NCBI RefSeq assembly: GCF_018305005.1
Contig: NZ_JAGQEG010000004.1
Coordinates: 1 to 64,000 of the forward strand
Length of the DNA: 64,000 nt
Direction of reading: 5' to 3'
Source: Collimonas silvisoli
Lineage (GTDB): Bacteria; Pseudomonadota; Gammaproteobacteria; Burkholderiales; Burkholderiaceae_D
The translations under genes were made by a program, and so were the position numbers. Positions within the stretch are counted from its first letter, which is position 1. Every line of letters begins with the position of its first letter. Below are positions 32,065 to 41,374 of this stretch, piece by piece. The notes under the pieces are model-generated. The model was not told where the DNA came from and made no database searches. It saw nothing but the letters and a program-made list of their open reading frames with translations.

Positions 32065-33012
32065 ATGACTCTGACCGAACTCAAATACATCGTTGCGGTA
32101 GCCCGCGTCAAGCATTTTGGCCATGCTGCCGAAGCCTGCTTCGTGGCGCAGCCGACTCTCTCTGTGGCGATCAAGAAGCTGGAAGACGAGCTGGGCGTGG
32201 TGATCTTCGAACGGGGCGGCACCGAAATTTCAGTCACGCCGCTGGGTTCGCAGATTGTGGCCCAGGCCGAACGGGTGCTGGAGCAAACCGCCACCATCCG
32301 CGAAATCGCCAACCAGAACAAAGACCCGCTGGCCGGCCCGTTGCGGCTCGGCATCATCTATACGGTCGGCCCTTACCTCTTGCCGCCGCTGGTGAAAACC
32401 ATGATCGAGCAAGTGCCGCAGATGCCGCTGGTACTTCAGGAAAATTTTACCGTGCGCCTGCTGGAACTGCTGCGCCAAGGCGAACTGGACGCTGCCATCA
32501 TCGCCCTGCCGTTCCCCGAGCATGGGCTGATGGTGCAACCGCTGTACGACGAACCGTTCGTGGTGGCGCTGCCCAAGCACCATCCCTGGGCCGAGCGTGC
32601 CAGCATCAGCGCCCAGGATCTCAAATCGGAAACCATGCTGTTGCTCGGCAACGGCCATTGCTTCCGCGACCAGGTGCTGGAAGTGTGTCCGGAAATGTCG
32701 CGCTTCTCGACTGCCGGCGACGGCATTGCCCGCACCTTTGAAGGCTCGTCGCTGGAAACCATACGCCACATGGTGGCTTCCGGCATCGGCATCACGGTGC
32801 TGCCGCTGGCCTCGGTGCCGGATATCGACGCCAAGGACGGCATGTTGCGGTATGTGCCGTTTACCGCGCCGGAGCCGTCGCGCCGAGTGGTGATTGTCTG
32901 GCGTAAAAGTTTCACCCGCCATGCCGCCATCGATGCGGTGCAAAAAGCCGTGCTGGATTGCGGCTTGAAAGGCGTGACCTTGTTGCATGACGCGATCGCT
33001 GTCGAAGGCTGA
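32065..33012 (+). CDS. oxyR: Hydrogen-peroxide sensing regulator OxyR
   Basis: LysR-type activator of peroxide defence. 315 residues from ATG 32065 (MTLTELKYIVAVARVKHFG). The winged HTH covers residues 4-62. The redox pair is at exactly the E. coli positions: Cys199 in NGHCFRDQ and Cys208 in LEVCPEM, which distinguishes OxyR from other LysR proteins. Targets are likely catalase and Ahp genes elsewhere; the gpx at 38 kb and the peroxiredoxin at 18.5 kb are possible but no site was identified. Confidence 0.95.
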   Translation: MTLTELKYIVAVARVKHFGHAAEACFVAQPTLSVAIKKLEDELGVVIFERGGTEISVTPLGSQIVAQAERVLEQTATIREIANQNKDPLAGPLRLGIIYTVGPYLLPPLVKTMIEQVPQMPLVLQENFTVRLLELLRQGELDAAIIALPFPEHGLMVQPLYDEPFVVALPKHHPWAERASISAQDLKSETMLLLGNGHCFRDQVLEVCPEMSRFSTAGDGIARTFEGSSLETIRHMVASGIGITVLPLASVPDIDAKDGMLRYVPFTAPEPSRRVVIVWRKSFTRHAAIDAVQKAVLDCGLKGVTLLHDAIAVEG

Positions 33013-33143
33013 TTCATTGACTCAACGACTAAATGCCCCGGGCGGAACAGCGCTTCCGCCTGGCGCCATTCCTCAACACCTGTTTTTCCCGCTCACATCT
33101 TTTCCGTTGCCAGCTGACGGCAATGCTAATCACACATACTGCA

Positions 33144-33998
33144 ATGAATCGTCTCAAACTCTACTTCCAGCTGATCCGGATGGACAAACCCATCGGCATC
33201 CTGCTGCTGCTCTGGCCGACTCTGGCCGCCTTGTGGCTGGCTGCCGCTGGCAAACCGGACTGGACCCTGGTGGCGATTTTCAGCATCGGCACCGCCCTGA
33301 TGCGCTCAGCCGGCTGCGCGATCAACGATTTCGCCGACAGGGATTTCGACAAGCACGTCAAACGCACCGCCGAGCGGCCGCTGACCAGCGGTAAAATCGC
33401 CGCCTGGGAAGCGGTGATGGTTGCGCTGGCGCTGACACTGCTGTCCTTGCTGTTGATCCTGCCGCTGAACACGCTGACCAAGGAATTGTCCGTAATCGCG
33501 GTAATCGTCGCTGCCAGCTATCCCTACTTCAAGCGTTTCTTCGCGATTCCGCAAGCTTATCTTGGCATCGCCTTCGGCTTCGGCATTCCCATGGGTTTCG
33601 CCGCCGTGCAGGGAACGGTGCCGGCGGCCGCCTGGCTGCTATTGCTGGCCAATGTGTTCTGGGCCGTCGCCTACGACACCGAATACGCCATGGTCGACCG
33701 TGACGACGACCTCAAGATCGGCATCCGGACTTCGGCGATTACCTTCGGCCGCTACGATGTGCTGGCAATCATGGTTTGTTACGCGCTCAGTTTGGGACTA
33801 ATATTTACTGTAGGCTGGCAATTCGGCTTACGTGGCTGGTTTAGCGCCGGCATGCTGCTGGCGGTCGTCTGCGCCGCGTATCACTACCGTTTGATCCGCA
33901 CGCGCGAACGGACCGGCTGCTTTACCGCTTTTCGCCACAATAACTGGCTAGGGGCGGCGGTATTTGGCGGAATCGCCCTGGACTACGCGCTCAGGTGA
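33144..33998 (+). CDS. ubiA: 4-hydroxybenzoate octaprenyltransferase
   Basis: Membrane prenyltransferase that attaches the polyprenyl chain to 4-hydroxybenzoate in ubiquinone synthesis, downstream of UbiC at 8 kb. 284 residues from ATG 33144 ([18 protein letters not shown]); an ATG at 33123 would add seven. Eight to nine membrane helices. Both prenyl-diphosphate motifs are present: [15 protein letters not shown] and [21 protein letters not shown]. Confidence 0.95.
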   Translation: MNRLKLYFQLIRMDKPIGILLLLWPTLAALWLAAAGKPDWTLVAIFSIGTALMRSAGCAINDFADRDFDKHVKRTAERPLTSGKIAAWEAVMVALALTLLSLLLILPLNTLTKELSVIAVIVAASYPYFKRFFAIPQAYLGIAFGFGIPMGFAAVQGTVPAAAWLLLLANVFWAVAYDTEYAMVDRDDDLKIGIRTSAITFGRYDVLAIMVCYALSLGLIFTVGWQFGLRGWFSAGMLLAVVCAAYHYRLIRTRERTGCFTAFRHNNWLGAAVFGGIALDYALR

Positions 33999-34079
33999 CA
34001 ACGCCGCAACGGTATTGCACGTTTTATCGTGATATATTAGGCAACATCTTTCCCCGCAATCCACATTGAAGAGGCAAAT

Positions 34080-34400
34080 ATGGCTACTACCGACAACGTA
34101 AAAGAGATGCGCGACAATCTGGCTGGCGAACTTAAATCTGTAATCAAGGAAGCAGAAACCCTGCTCGACGATACGAATGATCATGCTGAAAAAAGATACA
34201 ACTCGGCGCGTGAAAAATTAAAAACGGCTTTGGATACGGCTAAGACAGAGCTGCCGAAAGTCACCAAGAAAGCAGTCGAAAAAACCAAGTACGCTGCCCA
34301 TGTGACTGATGAATATGTCGGCGGCAATCCGTGGAAGGCAGTCAGCGTGGCCGCCGCCATCGGTTTGCTGGCGGGCGTGGTGATTGGTCGCAGCAAATAA
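34080..34400 (+). CDS. DUF883 (ElaB/YqjD-type) ribosome-associated membrane protein
   Basis: 106 residues. An amphipathic, Lys/Glu-rich helical region (residues 5-70) leads to a C-terminal hydrophobic helix, AVSVAAAIGLLAGVVIGRSK, the hallmark of the YqjD/ElaB group. E. coli members attach to the inner membrane and to stationary-phase ribosomes. AGAGGC lies before the start, and a strong terminator follows, so it is probably monocistronic. Confidence 0.88.
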   Translation: MATTDNVKEMRDNLAGELKSVIKEAETLLDDTNDHAEKRYNSAREKLKTALDTAKTELPKVTKKAVEKTKYAAHVTDEYVGGNPWKAVSVAAAIGLLAGVVIGRSK

Positions 34401-34456
34401 AATCTGAGACGAGCTGTTGACACAAGCTGAAACACGGCTTGTCGGCAGCAACAAAA

Positions 34457-34495
34457 AACAGCGGCGGTCGCGATGCGATTGCCGCTGTTTTTTTT
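34457..34495. terminator. Rho-independent terminator after DUF883 gene
   Basis: AACAGCGGC (34457-34465) pairs with GCCGCTGTT (34481-34489); inside, TCGC and GCGA can extend the fold. T-run 34488-34495, A-run on the opposite side. It can serve the DUF883 gene (+) and proC (-), which converge. Confidence 0.88.
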
Positions 34496-34517
34496 GCTGT
34501 TGCGCTCCTGACTGCAG

Positions 34518-35330
34518 CTAATCGCGCCCGAACTCGTCGCCCAATTCCTGTCCGCGAGTTGCGGCGGCCTTGATCGCAGTGATGATCGCCCCCTTTACGT
34601 CTGCCGTTTCCATGCTGCTCAACGCAGCATAAGTGGTGCCGCCCTTGGAAGTGACGCGCTCGCGCAACAAGGACACCGGCTCCGACGATTGCGCCGCAAG
34701 CTGCGCTGCGCCGACGAAGGTTGCCTTGGCCAGTTCGATCCCCTGTTGCGCAGTCAGGCCCAGTTCCTGTGCCGCCTGCTGCATCGCTTCGATAAAATAA
34801 AATACATACGCCGGGCCGCTGCCGGAAACCGCCGTCACCGCATCGATCTTTGCTTCATCATCCAGCCATACCGTGCTGCCCACCGCACGCAAGATCACGT
34901 CGGCGGTCTCGCGTTGCGACGCCGACACTCCCGCCGTGGCGACCATTCCGGTAATCCCCTGGCCGATCAGCGCCGGCGTATTCGGCATGCAGCGCACGAT
35001 GGCGTCGTGGCCATCCAGCCAGCGCGCCAGATCGACGGCGCGAATCCCGGCGGCGATCGACAACACCAATTGGTTTGTCACATACGGCCGCAATTTGGCA
35101 ACCACCTCTTTCATTTGCTGGGGTTTGACCGCCAGCACGATCACTTCGCTGGCGCTGATCGCAGCGTCGATTTCGGTTGCCGTGCTGACGCCAAAGCGTT
35201 GCGCCAGATTCTGCAAGGTCGCAGGATTCAGATCGACCACATGGATGTTGGCGCCCTCAGTGACCTTGCCGGCCAAACCGCCGATCAAAAATTGCACTGC
35301 CCACGCGCACGATGGTAGCGCCTTCTTCAA
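34518..35330 (-). CDS. proC: Pyrroline-5-carboxylate reductase with its N-terminus replaced by a deletion
   Basis: NADPH-dependent last step of proline synthesis. From LIGGLAG onward the protein is normal: VVDLNPATLQNLAQRFGV, VLAVKPQQMKEVV, CMPNTPALIGQGITGM, the signature VSGSGPAYVFYFIEAMQQAA, and LRERVTSKGGTT. Before it, the about 14 residues that should form the start and the Rossmann loop (M-K-x-x-F-I-G-G-G-N-M-A) are missing. The frame instead runs back into the yggS 3' end and can begin only at a TTG (35330) or GTG codon. Without the glycine loop, cofactor binding should fail. Homology begins near 35288. Confidence 0.8.
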   Translation of the reverse strand: MKKALPSCAWAVQFLIGGLAGKVTEGANIHVVDLNPATLQNLAQRFGVSTATEIDAAISASEVIVLAVKPQQMKEVVAKLRPYVTNQLVLSIAAGIRAVDLARWLDGHDAIVRCMPNTPALIGQGITGMVATAGVSASQRETADVILRAVGSTVWLDDEAKIDAVTAVSGSGPAYVFYFIEAMQQAAQELGLTAQQGIELAKATFVGAAQLAAQSSEPVSLLRERVTSKGGTTYAALSSMETADVKGAIITAIKAAATRGQELGDEFGRD

Positions 35331-36006
35331 TCGCCGCCACCATGTCTGCCGACATTCCCATCGATAAAGTGTCCAGTTGCAGCCCCGGCCGCTGTTTCGT
35401 CAATTCCGATTGCAGCTGCGTCAGCAATTCCCTGGTCTGGCGGAATGCCGCGTGTTGTTTCTGTTGATCTTCGGTTGGCTCCGGTATCGCCATCAAGCCG
35501 CGTAATTTCAACCCAGGCAACTCTGCAATCGCGCGCGCCACATCCAGCACCTCCGGCGGCGCCAAACCGCTCTTGCTCGCCTCGCCGCTGATATTCACCT
35601 GCAGGCAGATATTCAGCGGCGCCAGCTGCGGCGGACGTTGTTGCGACAGGCGCTGGGCGATTTTTTCACGGTCGACCGTATGCACCCAGTCAAAATGCTC
35701 GGCGATCGCACGCGTCTTGTTGCTTTGAATCGGACCGATAAAATGCCATTCGAGCAAGACGCCCGCTCCAGCGCCCGGTCCGGATTGCAACGCCAGCTCG
35801 ACTGCGGCCATTTTTGCCAGCGCTTCCTGCAGATAATTTTCACCGAAAGCACGCTGGCCGGCAGCGATCGCCTCCAGCACCATTTCAGGGCCAAAGGTTT
35901 TGGACACCGCCAGCAATGCGACACTGTCAGGCCGGCGCGACACCGCAGCTGCCGCGGCCTGAATACTGGCATGGACGGCTTGCAACTTGTGAGACATTAA
36001 GGACAT
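35257..36006 (-). CDS. yggS: YggS/PLPBP-family PLP homeostasis protein, C-terminus altered
   Basis: PLP-binding, non-enzymatic fold type III protein of vitamin B6 homeostasis. From ATG 36006 (MSLMSHKLQAVHASI) there are 249 residues; ATG 35997 is an alternative. Seen: LLAVSKTFGPEMV with the PLP Lys, FGENYLQEALAKM, WHFIGPIQSNKTRAIAEHFDW, LSMGMSADMVAAIEEGATIVRVGSAIF. After that last conserved motif the normal short tail is replaced by DRRFGRQGH, which is proC sequence read in another frame, and the gene overlaps proC by 74 bases. Function may survive, since the tail is variable. Confidence 0.88.
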   Translation of the reverse strand: MSLMSHKLQAVHASIQAAAAAVSRRPDSVALLAVSKTFGPEMVLEAIAAGQRAFGENYLQEALAKMAAVELALQSGPGAGAGVLLEWHFIGPIQSNKTRAIAEHFDWVHTVDREKIAQRLSQQRPPQLAPLNICLQVNISGEASKSGLAPPEVLDVARAIAELPGLKLRGLMAIPEPTEDQQKQHAAFRQTRELLTQLQSELTKQRPGLQLDTLSMGMSADMVAAIEEGATIVRVGSAIFDRRFGRQGH

Positions 36007-36127
36007 AATCGGAGACTTAGGAAATTGCCGCAAGGAACTACAAAATTCAGCTGCCGAAATCGTTTCGGCAGGCAATGCTCGGGCAAAGATGCCTTTCAAC
36101 AAACAAATTACAGCACAAGGATTATAA

Positions 36128-37171
36128 ATGGACATTTCCGAACTTCTGGCTTTTTCGGTGAAGAATAAGGCATCCGATTTGCATTTATCCGCAGGCTTGC
36201 CGCCGATGATCCGGGTTCATGGCGATGTGCGCCGCATCAACCTGCCGCCGCTGGAGCACAAGGATGTGCATTCGATGATCTATGACATCATGAATGACGG
36301 TCAGCGCAAGGCATACGAAGAACATCTGGAATGCGACTTTTCATTTGAAATCCCCGGCCTGGCGCGATTCCGGGTCAACGCCTTCAACCAGGACCGCGGC
36401 GCCGCTGCGGTGTTGCGCACCATTCCCTCCACAGTCCTGACGCTGGAACAGCTCAACGCGCCACGTATTTTTGCCGATTTGTCACTCAAGCCGCGCGGCC
36501 TGGTGCTGGTCACCGGCCCCACCGGCTCCGGCAAATCGACCACGCTGGCGGCCATGGTCAATCACGTCAATGAAAATGAATACGCGCACATCCTGACGAT
36601 CGAAGATCCTATCGAGTTTGTCCACCAATCGAACAAGTGCCTGATCAACCAGCGTGAAGTCGGCCCCCACACACATTCATTCAGCAATGCGCTGCGCTCG
36701 GCATTGCGGGAAGATCCTGACGTCATCCTGGTCGGCGAATTGCGCGACCTCGAAACTATCCGGCTGGCGTTGACCGCCGCCGAAACCGGCCATCTGGTAT
36801 TCGGTACGCTGCACACCTCCTCCGCCGCCAAAACCATAGACCGTATCGTCGATGTATTCCCGGCCGAAGAAAAGGAAATGGTGCGCGCCATGTTGTCGGA
36901 ATCGCTGCAAGCGGTGATTTCCCAGACCCTGCTCAAGACCAAGGACGGCTCCGGCCGCGTGGCCGCCCACGAAATCATGCTGGGCACGCCGGCGATCCGT
37001 AACCTGATCCGTGAGAGCAAGATTGCACAGATGTATTCGGCGATCCAGACCGGCAGTAATATGGGCATGCAAACCCTCGACAGCAACCTGACCGAACTGG
37101 TCAAGCGCAATGTGATCTCACTGGCTAGCGCGCGCGCAGCGGCCAAAACGCCGGACAATTTCCCGGGCTAA
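36128..37171 (+). CDS. pilT: Type IV pilus retraction ATPase PilT
   Basis: Hexameric ATPase that disassembles pilin for twitching motility and DNA uptake. 347 residues. N-terminal PAS-like domain; Walker A GPTGSGKSTTLAAM at 130-138, Asp box ILTIEDPIEFVH, Walker B DPDVILVGELRDLETI, His box GHLVFGTLHTSSAAKT, and the PilT-specific C-terminal AIRNLIRE retraction motif. Divergent from yggS across 121 bases; pilU follows after 27. Confidence 0.96.
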   Translation: MDISELLAFSVKNKASDLHLSAGLPPMIRVHGDVRRINLPPLEHKDVHSMIYDIMNDGQRKAYEEHLECDFSFEIPGLARFRVNAFNQDRGAAAVLRTIPSTVLTLEQLNAPRIFADLSLKPRGLVLVTGPTGSGKSTTLAAMVNHVNENEYAHILTIEDPIEFVHQSNKCLINQREVGPHTHSFSNALRSALREDPDVILVGELRDLETIRLALTAAETGHLVFGTLHTSSAAKTIDRIVDVFPAEEKEMVRAMLSESLQAVISQTLLKTKDGSGRVAAHEIMLGTPAIRNLIRESKIAQMYSAIQTGSNMGMQTLDSNLTELVKRNVISLASARAAAKTPDNFPG

Positions 37172-37198
37172 GCCACAAGTAAATTAGGATAAGAAGAT

Positions 37199-38335
37199 AT
37201 GGAAAGAGATCAAGCCACCAAATTCATGCACGACTTGCTGCGCCTGATGGTCAGCAAACGTGGCTCCGATTTGTTCATCACCGCAGACTTTCCGCCCGCG
37301 TTCAAGATCGACGGCAAGATCACGCCGGTGTCGAACCAGGCGCTGACGTCAGTCCATACGCTGGAACTGGCGCGCGCCATCATGAGCGACAAGCAGGCTG
37401 CCGATTTCGAAGAAACCAAGGAATGCAATTTCGCCATCAGTCCGGCCGGACTGGGACGGTTCCGGGCTTCAGCGTTTATCCAACAGGGCCGGGTCGGCAT
37501 GGTATTGCGCACGATTACCACCGATATTCCGAAATTCGAGGATCTGGGCCTGCCGCCTACGCTCAAAGATGTCGTCATGACCAAGCGCGGGCTGGTGATC
37601 ATGGTCGGCGCTACCGGTTCCGGCAAATCGACCACGCTGGCGGCGATGGTCGGCTATCGCAATGAGAACAGCTACGGCCACATCATTACCATCGAAGATC
37701 CGGTCGAATACATTCACCCGCACAAGAATTGCATCGTGACCCAGCGCGAAGTCGGAGTCGATACCGATAGCTGGGGCGTGGCGCTGAAAAACACCTTGCG
37801 CCAGGCGCCGGACGTGATCCTGATCGGCGAAATCCGCGATCGCGAAACCATGGATTACGCCATCGCCTTTGCCGAAACCGGCCACCTGTGCCTGGCTACC
37901 TTGCACGCCAACAGCGCCAACCAGGCGCTGGACCGGATCATCAACTTTTTCCCGGAAGAACGCAGACCGCAATTGCTGATGGATCTGTCGCTGAATCTGA
38001 AGGGTATTGTCTCGCAGCGCCTGATCCCGTTGAAAACCGTCAAGGGACGCTGCGTAGCGGTGGAAATACTATTGAATTCGCCTCTGATTTCCGACTTGAT
38101 TTTCAAGGGCGATGTACATGAAATCAAGGAAATCATGAAAAAGTCGCGCGAGCTCGGCATGCAGACTTTTGACCAGGCCCTGTTCGATTTGTACGAAGAG
38201 GATAAAATCAGTTACGAAGACGCGTTGCGCAACGCCGATTCGGTCAACGATTTACGCCTTTCCATCAAGCTGCGCAGCAAGGATGCAAAAGACCGCGACC
38301 TGGCAGCTGGCACTGAACATCTGGGGATCGTATGA
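37199..38335 (+). CDS. pilU: Type IV pilus retraction ATPase PilU
   Basis: PilT paralogue that assists pilus retraction. 378 residues. Walker A GATGSGKSTTLAAM at 137-145, IITIEDPVEYIHPHKN, Walker B APDVILIGEIRDRETM, and GHLCLATLHANSANQALDR. The C-terminus carries the longer tail (DLRLSIKLRSKDAKDRDLA) that separates PilU from PilT. Its stop overlaps the start of the glutathione peroxidase gene as ATGA. Confidence 0.95.
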   Translation: MERDQATKFMHDLLRLMVSKRGSDLFITADFPPAFKIDGKITPVSNQALTSVHTLELARAIMSDKQAADFEETKECNFAISPAGLGRFRASAFIQQGRVGMVLRTITTDIPKFEDLGLPPTLKDVVMTKRGLVIMVGATGSGKSTTLAAMVGYRNENSYGHIITIEDPVEYIHPHKNCIVTQREVGVDTDSWGVALKNTLRQAPDVILIGEIRDRETMDYAIAFAETGHLCLATLHANSANQALDRIINFFPEERRPQLLMDLSLNLKGIVSQRLIPLKTVKGRCVAVEILLNSPLISDLIFKGDVHEIKEIMKKSRELGMQTFDQALFDLYEEDKISYEDALRNADSVNDLRLSIKLRSKDAKDRDLAAGTEHLGIV

Positions 38336-38826
38336 GTAACGACACTAGCATCTATGATTTCACCGTCAATCAACTGGACGGCACACCTGACTCGCTGGCT
38401 TCGTTTCGCGGCAAGGTGCTGCTGATCGTGAATACCGCCAGCGAGTGCGGTTTTACGCCGCAGTACAAGGGGCTGGAAGAGATTTATCAGAAATACCGCG
38501 CACAAGGCTTGGAAGTGCTGGGCTTTCCGTGCAATCAGTTCGGCGCCCAGGAACCGGGAACGGCCGCGGAAATCGGCGCTTTCTGCGAGAAGAACTACGG
38601 CGTCACCTTTCCCATGTTCGAGAAAATCGACGTCAACGGCGATCATGCAGCACCGCTTTACCAGTATCTGAAAAGCGCAGCGCCGGGTTTGCTTGGCAGC
38701 GAGAGGATCAAATGGAATTTCACCAAGTTCCTGGTGAATAAAGACGGCGCCGTGGTTGACCGTTTTGCGCCGCAGACCAAGCCGGAAGCCCTAGTGGCGG
38801 ATATTGAGAAATTGTTGGTGAAATAA
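38332..38826 (+). CDS. Glutathione peroxidase-family thiol peroxidase
   Basis: 164-residue cytosolic peroxidase (BtuE/BsaA group), which usually runs on thioredoxin or glutathione. Peroxidatic Cys39 lies in NTASECGFTPQYKGLEEIY, with the Gln in FPCNQFGAQEPG and the Trp-Asn in KWNFTKFLV completing the tetrad. The ATGA overlap with pilU suggests coupling of two functionally unrelated genes. Confidence 0.92.
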   Translation: MSNDTSIYDFTVNQLDGTPDSLASFRGKVLLIVNTASECGFTPQYKGLEEIYQKYRAQGLEVLGFPCNQFGAQEPGTAAEIGAFCEKNYGVTFPMFEKIDVNGDHAAPLYQYLKSAAPGLLGSERIKWNFTKFLVNKDGAVVDRFAPQTKPEALVADIEKLLVK

Positions 38827-38894
38827 AGCAGGGAAAAGCAGGAAGATTCCGGATCGACCGCGGCTTTTCCAGCGGGCCGATCTTGATACAACAA

Positions 38895-38920
38895 TCGATG
38901 CCGCCGGCAGGCGGCATCGA
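38895..38920. terminator. Perfect hairpin between convergent gpx and glpF
   Basis: TCGATGCCGCC (38895-38905), loop GGCA, GGCGGCATCGA (38910-38920): an 11-bp perfect stem eight bases before the glpF stop. No T-tract on either side, so termination would need Rho or the stem alone. Confidence 0.5.
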
Positions 38921-38928
38921 ACACCTGT

Positions 38929-39642
38929 TCAATGCGCCATTTGCAGGCCATACACCAGCGCCGCCAGCACGCCGCCGCAGATCGAACCCACCACTGGCAC
39001 CAAGGCATAACCCCAATCGCTATTGCGCTTGCCAGGGATAGGCAACAAGGCGTGCATCAAGCGCGGCCCCAGATCGCGCGCCGGGTTGATGGCGTAACCG
39101 GTGGTGCCGCCCAGGGAGACGCCGATGCTCATCACCAGCAAGGCCACCGGCAAGGCATCCAGCGCGCCCAATCCCATCTTCGGCGAAGCGATATTCAATA
39201 CGCAATAAACCAGCACGAAAGTACCCACCACTTCGGAAACCAGATTGCCGAAGGTGTTGCGAATCGCAGGTGCGGTGCAAAACGCCGCCAGCTTGAGATT
39301 GCCGTCCGCAGTCTCGGCAAAGTGATTACGGTAAACCAGCCACACCAGGAAAGCGCCCATCATCCCGCCCAGCATCTGCGACAGGATGTAGCCGGGCACC
39401 GTGCCCCAGGCAAACTTGCCTGCCACCGCCAGCGCCAAGGTCACAGCCGGATTCAGATGCGCGCCGCTGGACGAGGCTGCAACAAAAACGCCGACAAACA
39501 CCGCCATCGCCCAGCCTACGGTAATCACGATCAGGCCGCTGCCGTTGCCGTGGGTTTTACTCAAAAGAACGTTGGCGACCACACCGTTGCCAAGCAAGAC
39601 AATCAGGGCAGTGCCCACGAATTCAGCTAAAAAGGGAGTCAT
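38929..39642 (-). CDS. glpF: Glycerol facilitator / MIP-family aquaglyceroporin
   Basis: 237 residues, six membrane helices and two half-helices. The NPA boxes are SSGAHLNPAVTLAL and the second, GYAINPARDLGPRLMH; the Asp after the second NPA-R is diagnostic of glycerol-conducting channels rather than water-only AqpZ. It brings glycerol in for GlpK, 97 bases upstream in the same direction. Confidence 0.93.
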   Translation of the reverse strand: MTPFLAEFVGTALIVLLGNGVVANVLLSKTHGNGSGLIVITVGWAMAVFVGVFVAASSSGAHLNPAVTLALAVAGKFAWGTVPGYILSQMLGGMMGAFLVWLVYRNHFAETADGNLKLAAFCTAPAIRNTFGNLVSEVVGTFVLVYCVLNIASPKMGLGALDALPVALLVMSIGVSLGGTTGYAINPARDLGPRLMHALLPIPGKRNSDWGYALVPVVGSICGGVLAALVYGLQMAH

Positions 39643-39739
39643 GATGAACTCTTTCGGAAATAGGAAGTGAGAGGAACACAGATTCTGATCTGCGTTCCGT
39701 TCTGTTTTTCATCTAACAGTGTGTGCTACCGACTTGTGC

Positions 39740-41236
39740 TCAGGAATCTGCCCAAACCACCGCCGCTGCAATCGCCCGCTGCCAGCCTTTGATGCTGGCC
39801 TGCACTTCGTCTGCCGGCAGCGCCGGTTTGAAGCGCTGGTCGAGCTGCCATTGTCCTTGGACGTCGTCGGTGCTGCTCCAGTAGCCGACCGCCAGGCCGG
39901 CCAGGTAGGCCGCGCCTAGTGCAGTGGTTTCCGTTACTTTCGGCCGCACCACATCCACTCCCAGAATGTCGGACTGGAATTGCATCAGCAGATTATTGGC
40001 AGTGGCGCCGCCGTCGACCCGCAGTTCCGGAATCACGATCCCGGCGTCCGCCTCCATGGCCTTCAAGACATCCATGGTTTGATAAGCGATGCTGTCCAAG
40101 GCAGCACGCGCATAGTGGGCGGAGGTAGTGCCGCGGGTAATGCCGAAGATCGTGCCGCGTGCATGCGGATTCCAATGCGGCGCACCGAGGCCGGCAAACG
40201 CCGGCACCAGATACACGCCGTCGCTGCTCTTGACGCTGCGCGCCAGGACTTCGATTTCCGTGGAAGTCTTGATGATGCCGAGGCCGTCGCGCAACCACTG
40301 CACCACGGCGCCGCCGATAAAGATGCTGCCTTCCAGTGCGTAGCTAACCTGACCGCCGATTTTCCAGGCGACCGTGGTCAGCAAATTGTTTTTCGAAATG
40401 ATCGGCTTGGCGCCGGTGTTCATCATCATGAAGCAACCGGTGCCGTAGGTATTCTTGACCATGCCGGGTTGCGTGCACATCTGGCCGAACAAGGCGGCCT
40501 GCTGGTCGCCGGCAATCCCGGCCAATGGAATTTCGGAACCGAAGCCGGAAATCTCGGTGTGACCGTAGACTTCGCTGGAGGAACGTACTTCCGGCAGCAT
40601 GCTGCGCGGCACGCCCATGATCTTGAGCAGTTCGTCGTCCCATTGCATGGTGTGGATATTGAACAGCATGGTGCGCGAGGCATTCGACACATCGGTCAGA
40701 TGCAGCTTGCCGCGTGTCATGTTCCACACCAGCCAGGTATCGACGGTGCCGAACGCCAGGCGCCCTTGATCGGCCAGTTGCTGTGCGCCTTCGACGTTGT
40801 TCAGTATCCAGCGGATTTTAGTGGCTGAGAAATAAGAGTCGACCAGCAAGCCAGTCTTTTCACGGATGGTTTCCCCCAGGCCGTCAGCCTTCAGCTGATC
40901 GCAAAATGCCGCCGTGCGGCGATCTTGCCAGACGATCGCGTTGTACACCGGCTTGCCGGTTTCGCGATCCCAGACCACGGTGGTTTCACGCTGGTTGGTA
41001 ATGCCGATGGCGGCGATCGAAGTGCCGTCCAAACCGATGTTGGTCGAAGCCTCGGCGGCAACTCCAACCTGGGTCGACCAGATTTCCTGCGGATCATGTT
41101 CGACCCAGCCCGGCTGCGGATAGATCTGGCGGAATTCTTTCTGCGCTGAAGAAACGATATTGCCTTGACGATCGAACAGAATCGCACGCGAGCTGGTAGT
41201 CCCTTGATCCAGGGCTAAAATGTATTTATCTTTCAA
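39740..41236 (-). CDS. glpK: Glycerol kinase
   Basis: ATP-dependent phosphorylation of glycerol to sn-glycerol-3-phosphate. 498 residues (E. coli 502). FGGY fold: N-terminal [43 protein letters not shown], and the C-terminal [22 protein letters not shown] with [17 protein letters not shown]. The gap to glpD (138 bases) holds a short hairpin. Confidence 0.97.
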   Translation of the reverse strand: MKDKYILALDQGTTSSRAILFDRQGNIVSSAQKEFRQIYPQPGWVEHDPQEIWSTQVGVAAEASTNIGLDGTSIAAIGITNQRETTVVWDRETGKPVYNAIVWQDRRTAAFCDQLKADGLGETIREKTGLLVDSYFSATKIRWILNNVEGAQQLADQGRLAFGTVDTWLVWNMTRGKLHLTDVSNASRTMLFNIHTMQWDDELLKIMGVPRSMLPEVRSSSEVYGHTEISGFGSEIPLAGIAGDQQAALFGQMCTQPGMVKNTYGTGCFMMMNTGAKPIISKNNLLTTVAWKIGGQVSYALEGSIFIGGAVVQWLRDGLGIIKTSTEIEVLARSVKSSDGVYLVPAFAGLGAPHWNPHARGTIFGITRGTTSAHYARAALDSIAYQTMDVLKAMEADAGIVIPELRVDGGATANNLLMQFQSDILGVDVVRPKVTETTALGAAYLAGLAVGYWSSTDDVQGQWQLDQRFKPALPADEVQASIKGWQRAIAAAVVWADS

Positions 41237-41287
41237 CTTGTCTACTCCAAGGTTGGTGAATCCGCTTGCGCGGACCGGGGTGACTTT

Positions 41288-41309
41288 GATCCGGGATGAA
41301 TCCCGGATC
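41288..41309. other. Hairpin in the glpD-glpK gap
   Basis: GATCCGGGA (41288-41296), loop TGAA, TCCCGGATC (41301-41309). The T-run that follows (CTTTTTT) is on the plus strand, opposite to the glp genes, so it does not look like a terminator for glpD. In the glpD-glpK mRNA it would be a stable 9-bp stem that could set the relative levels of the two. Confidence 0.5.
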
Positions 41310-41374
41310 CGTCTTTTTTATCTTCCGATGTAATACGGCGAAGCACTACGCTAGCTACCTCGCCTGGCAAAACT

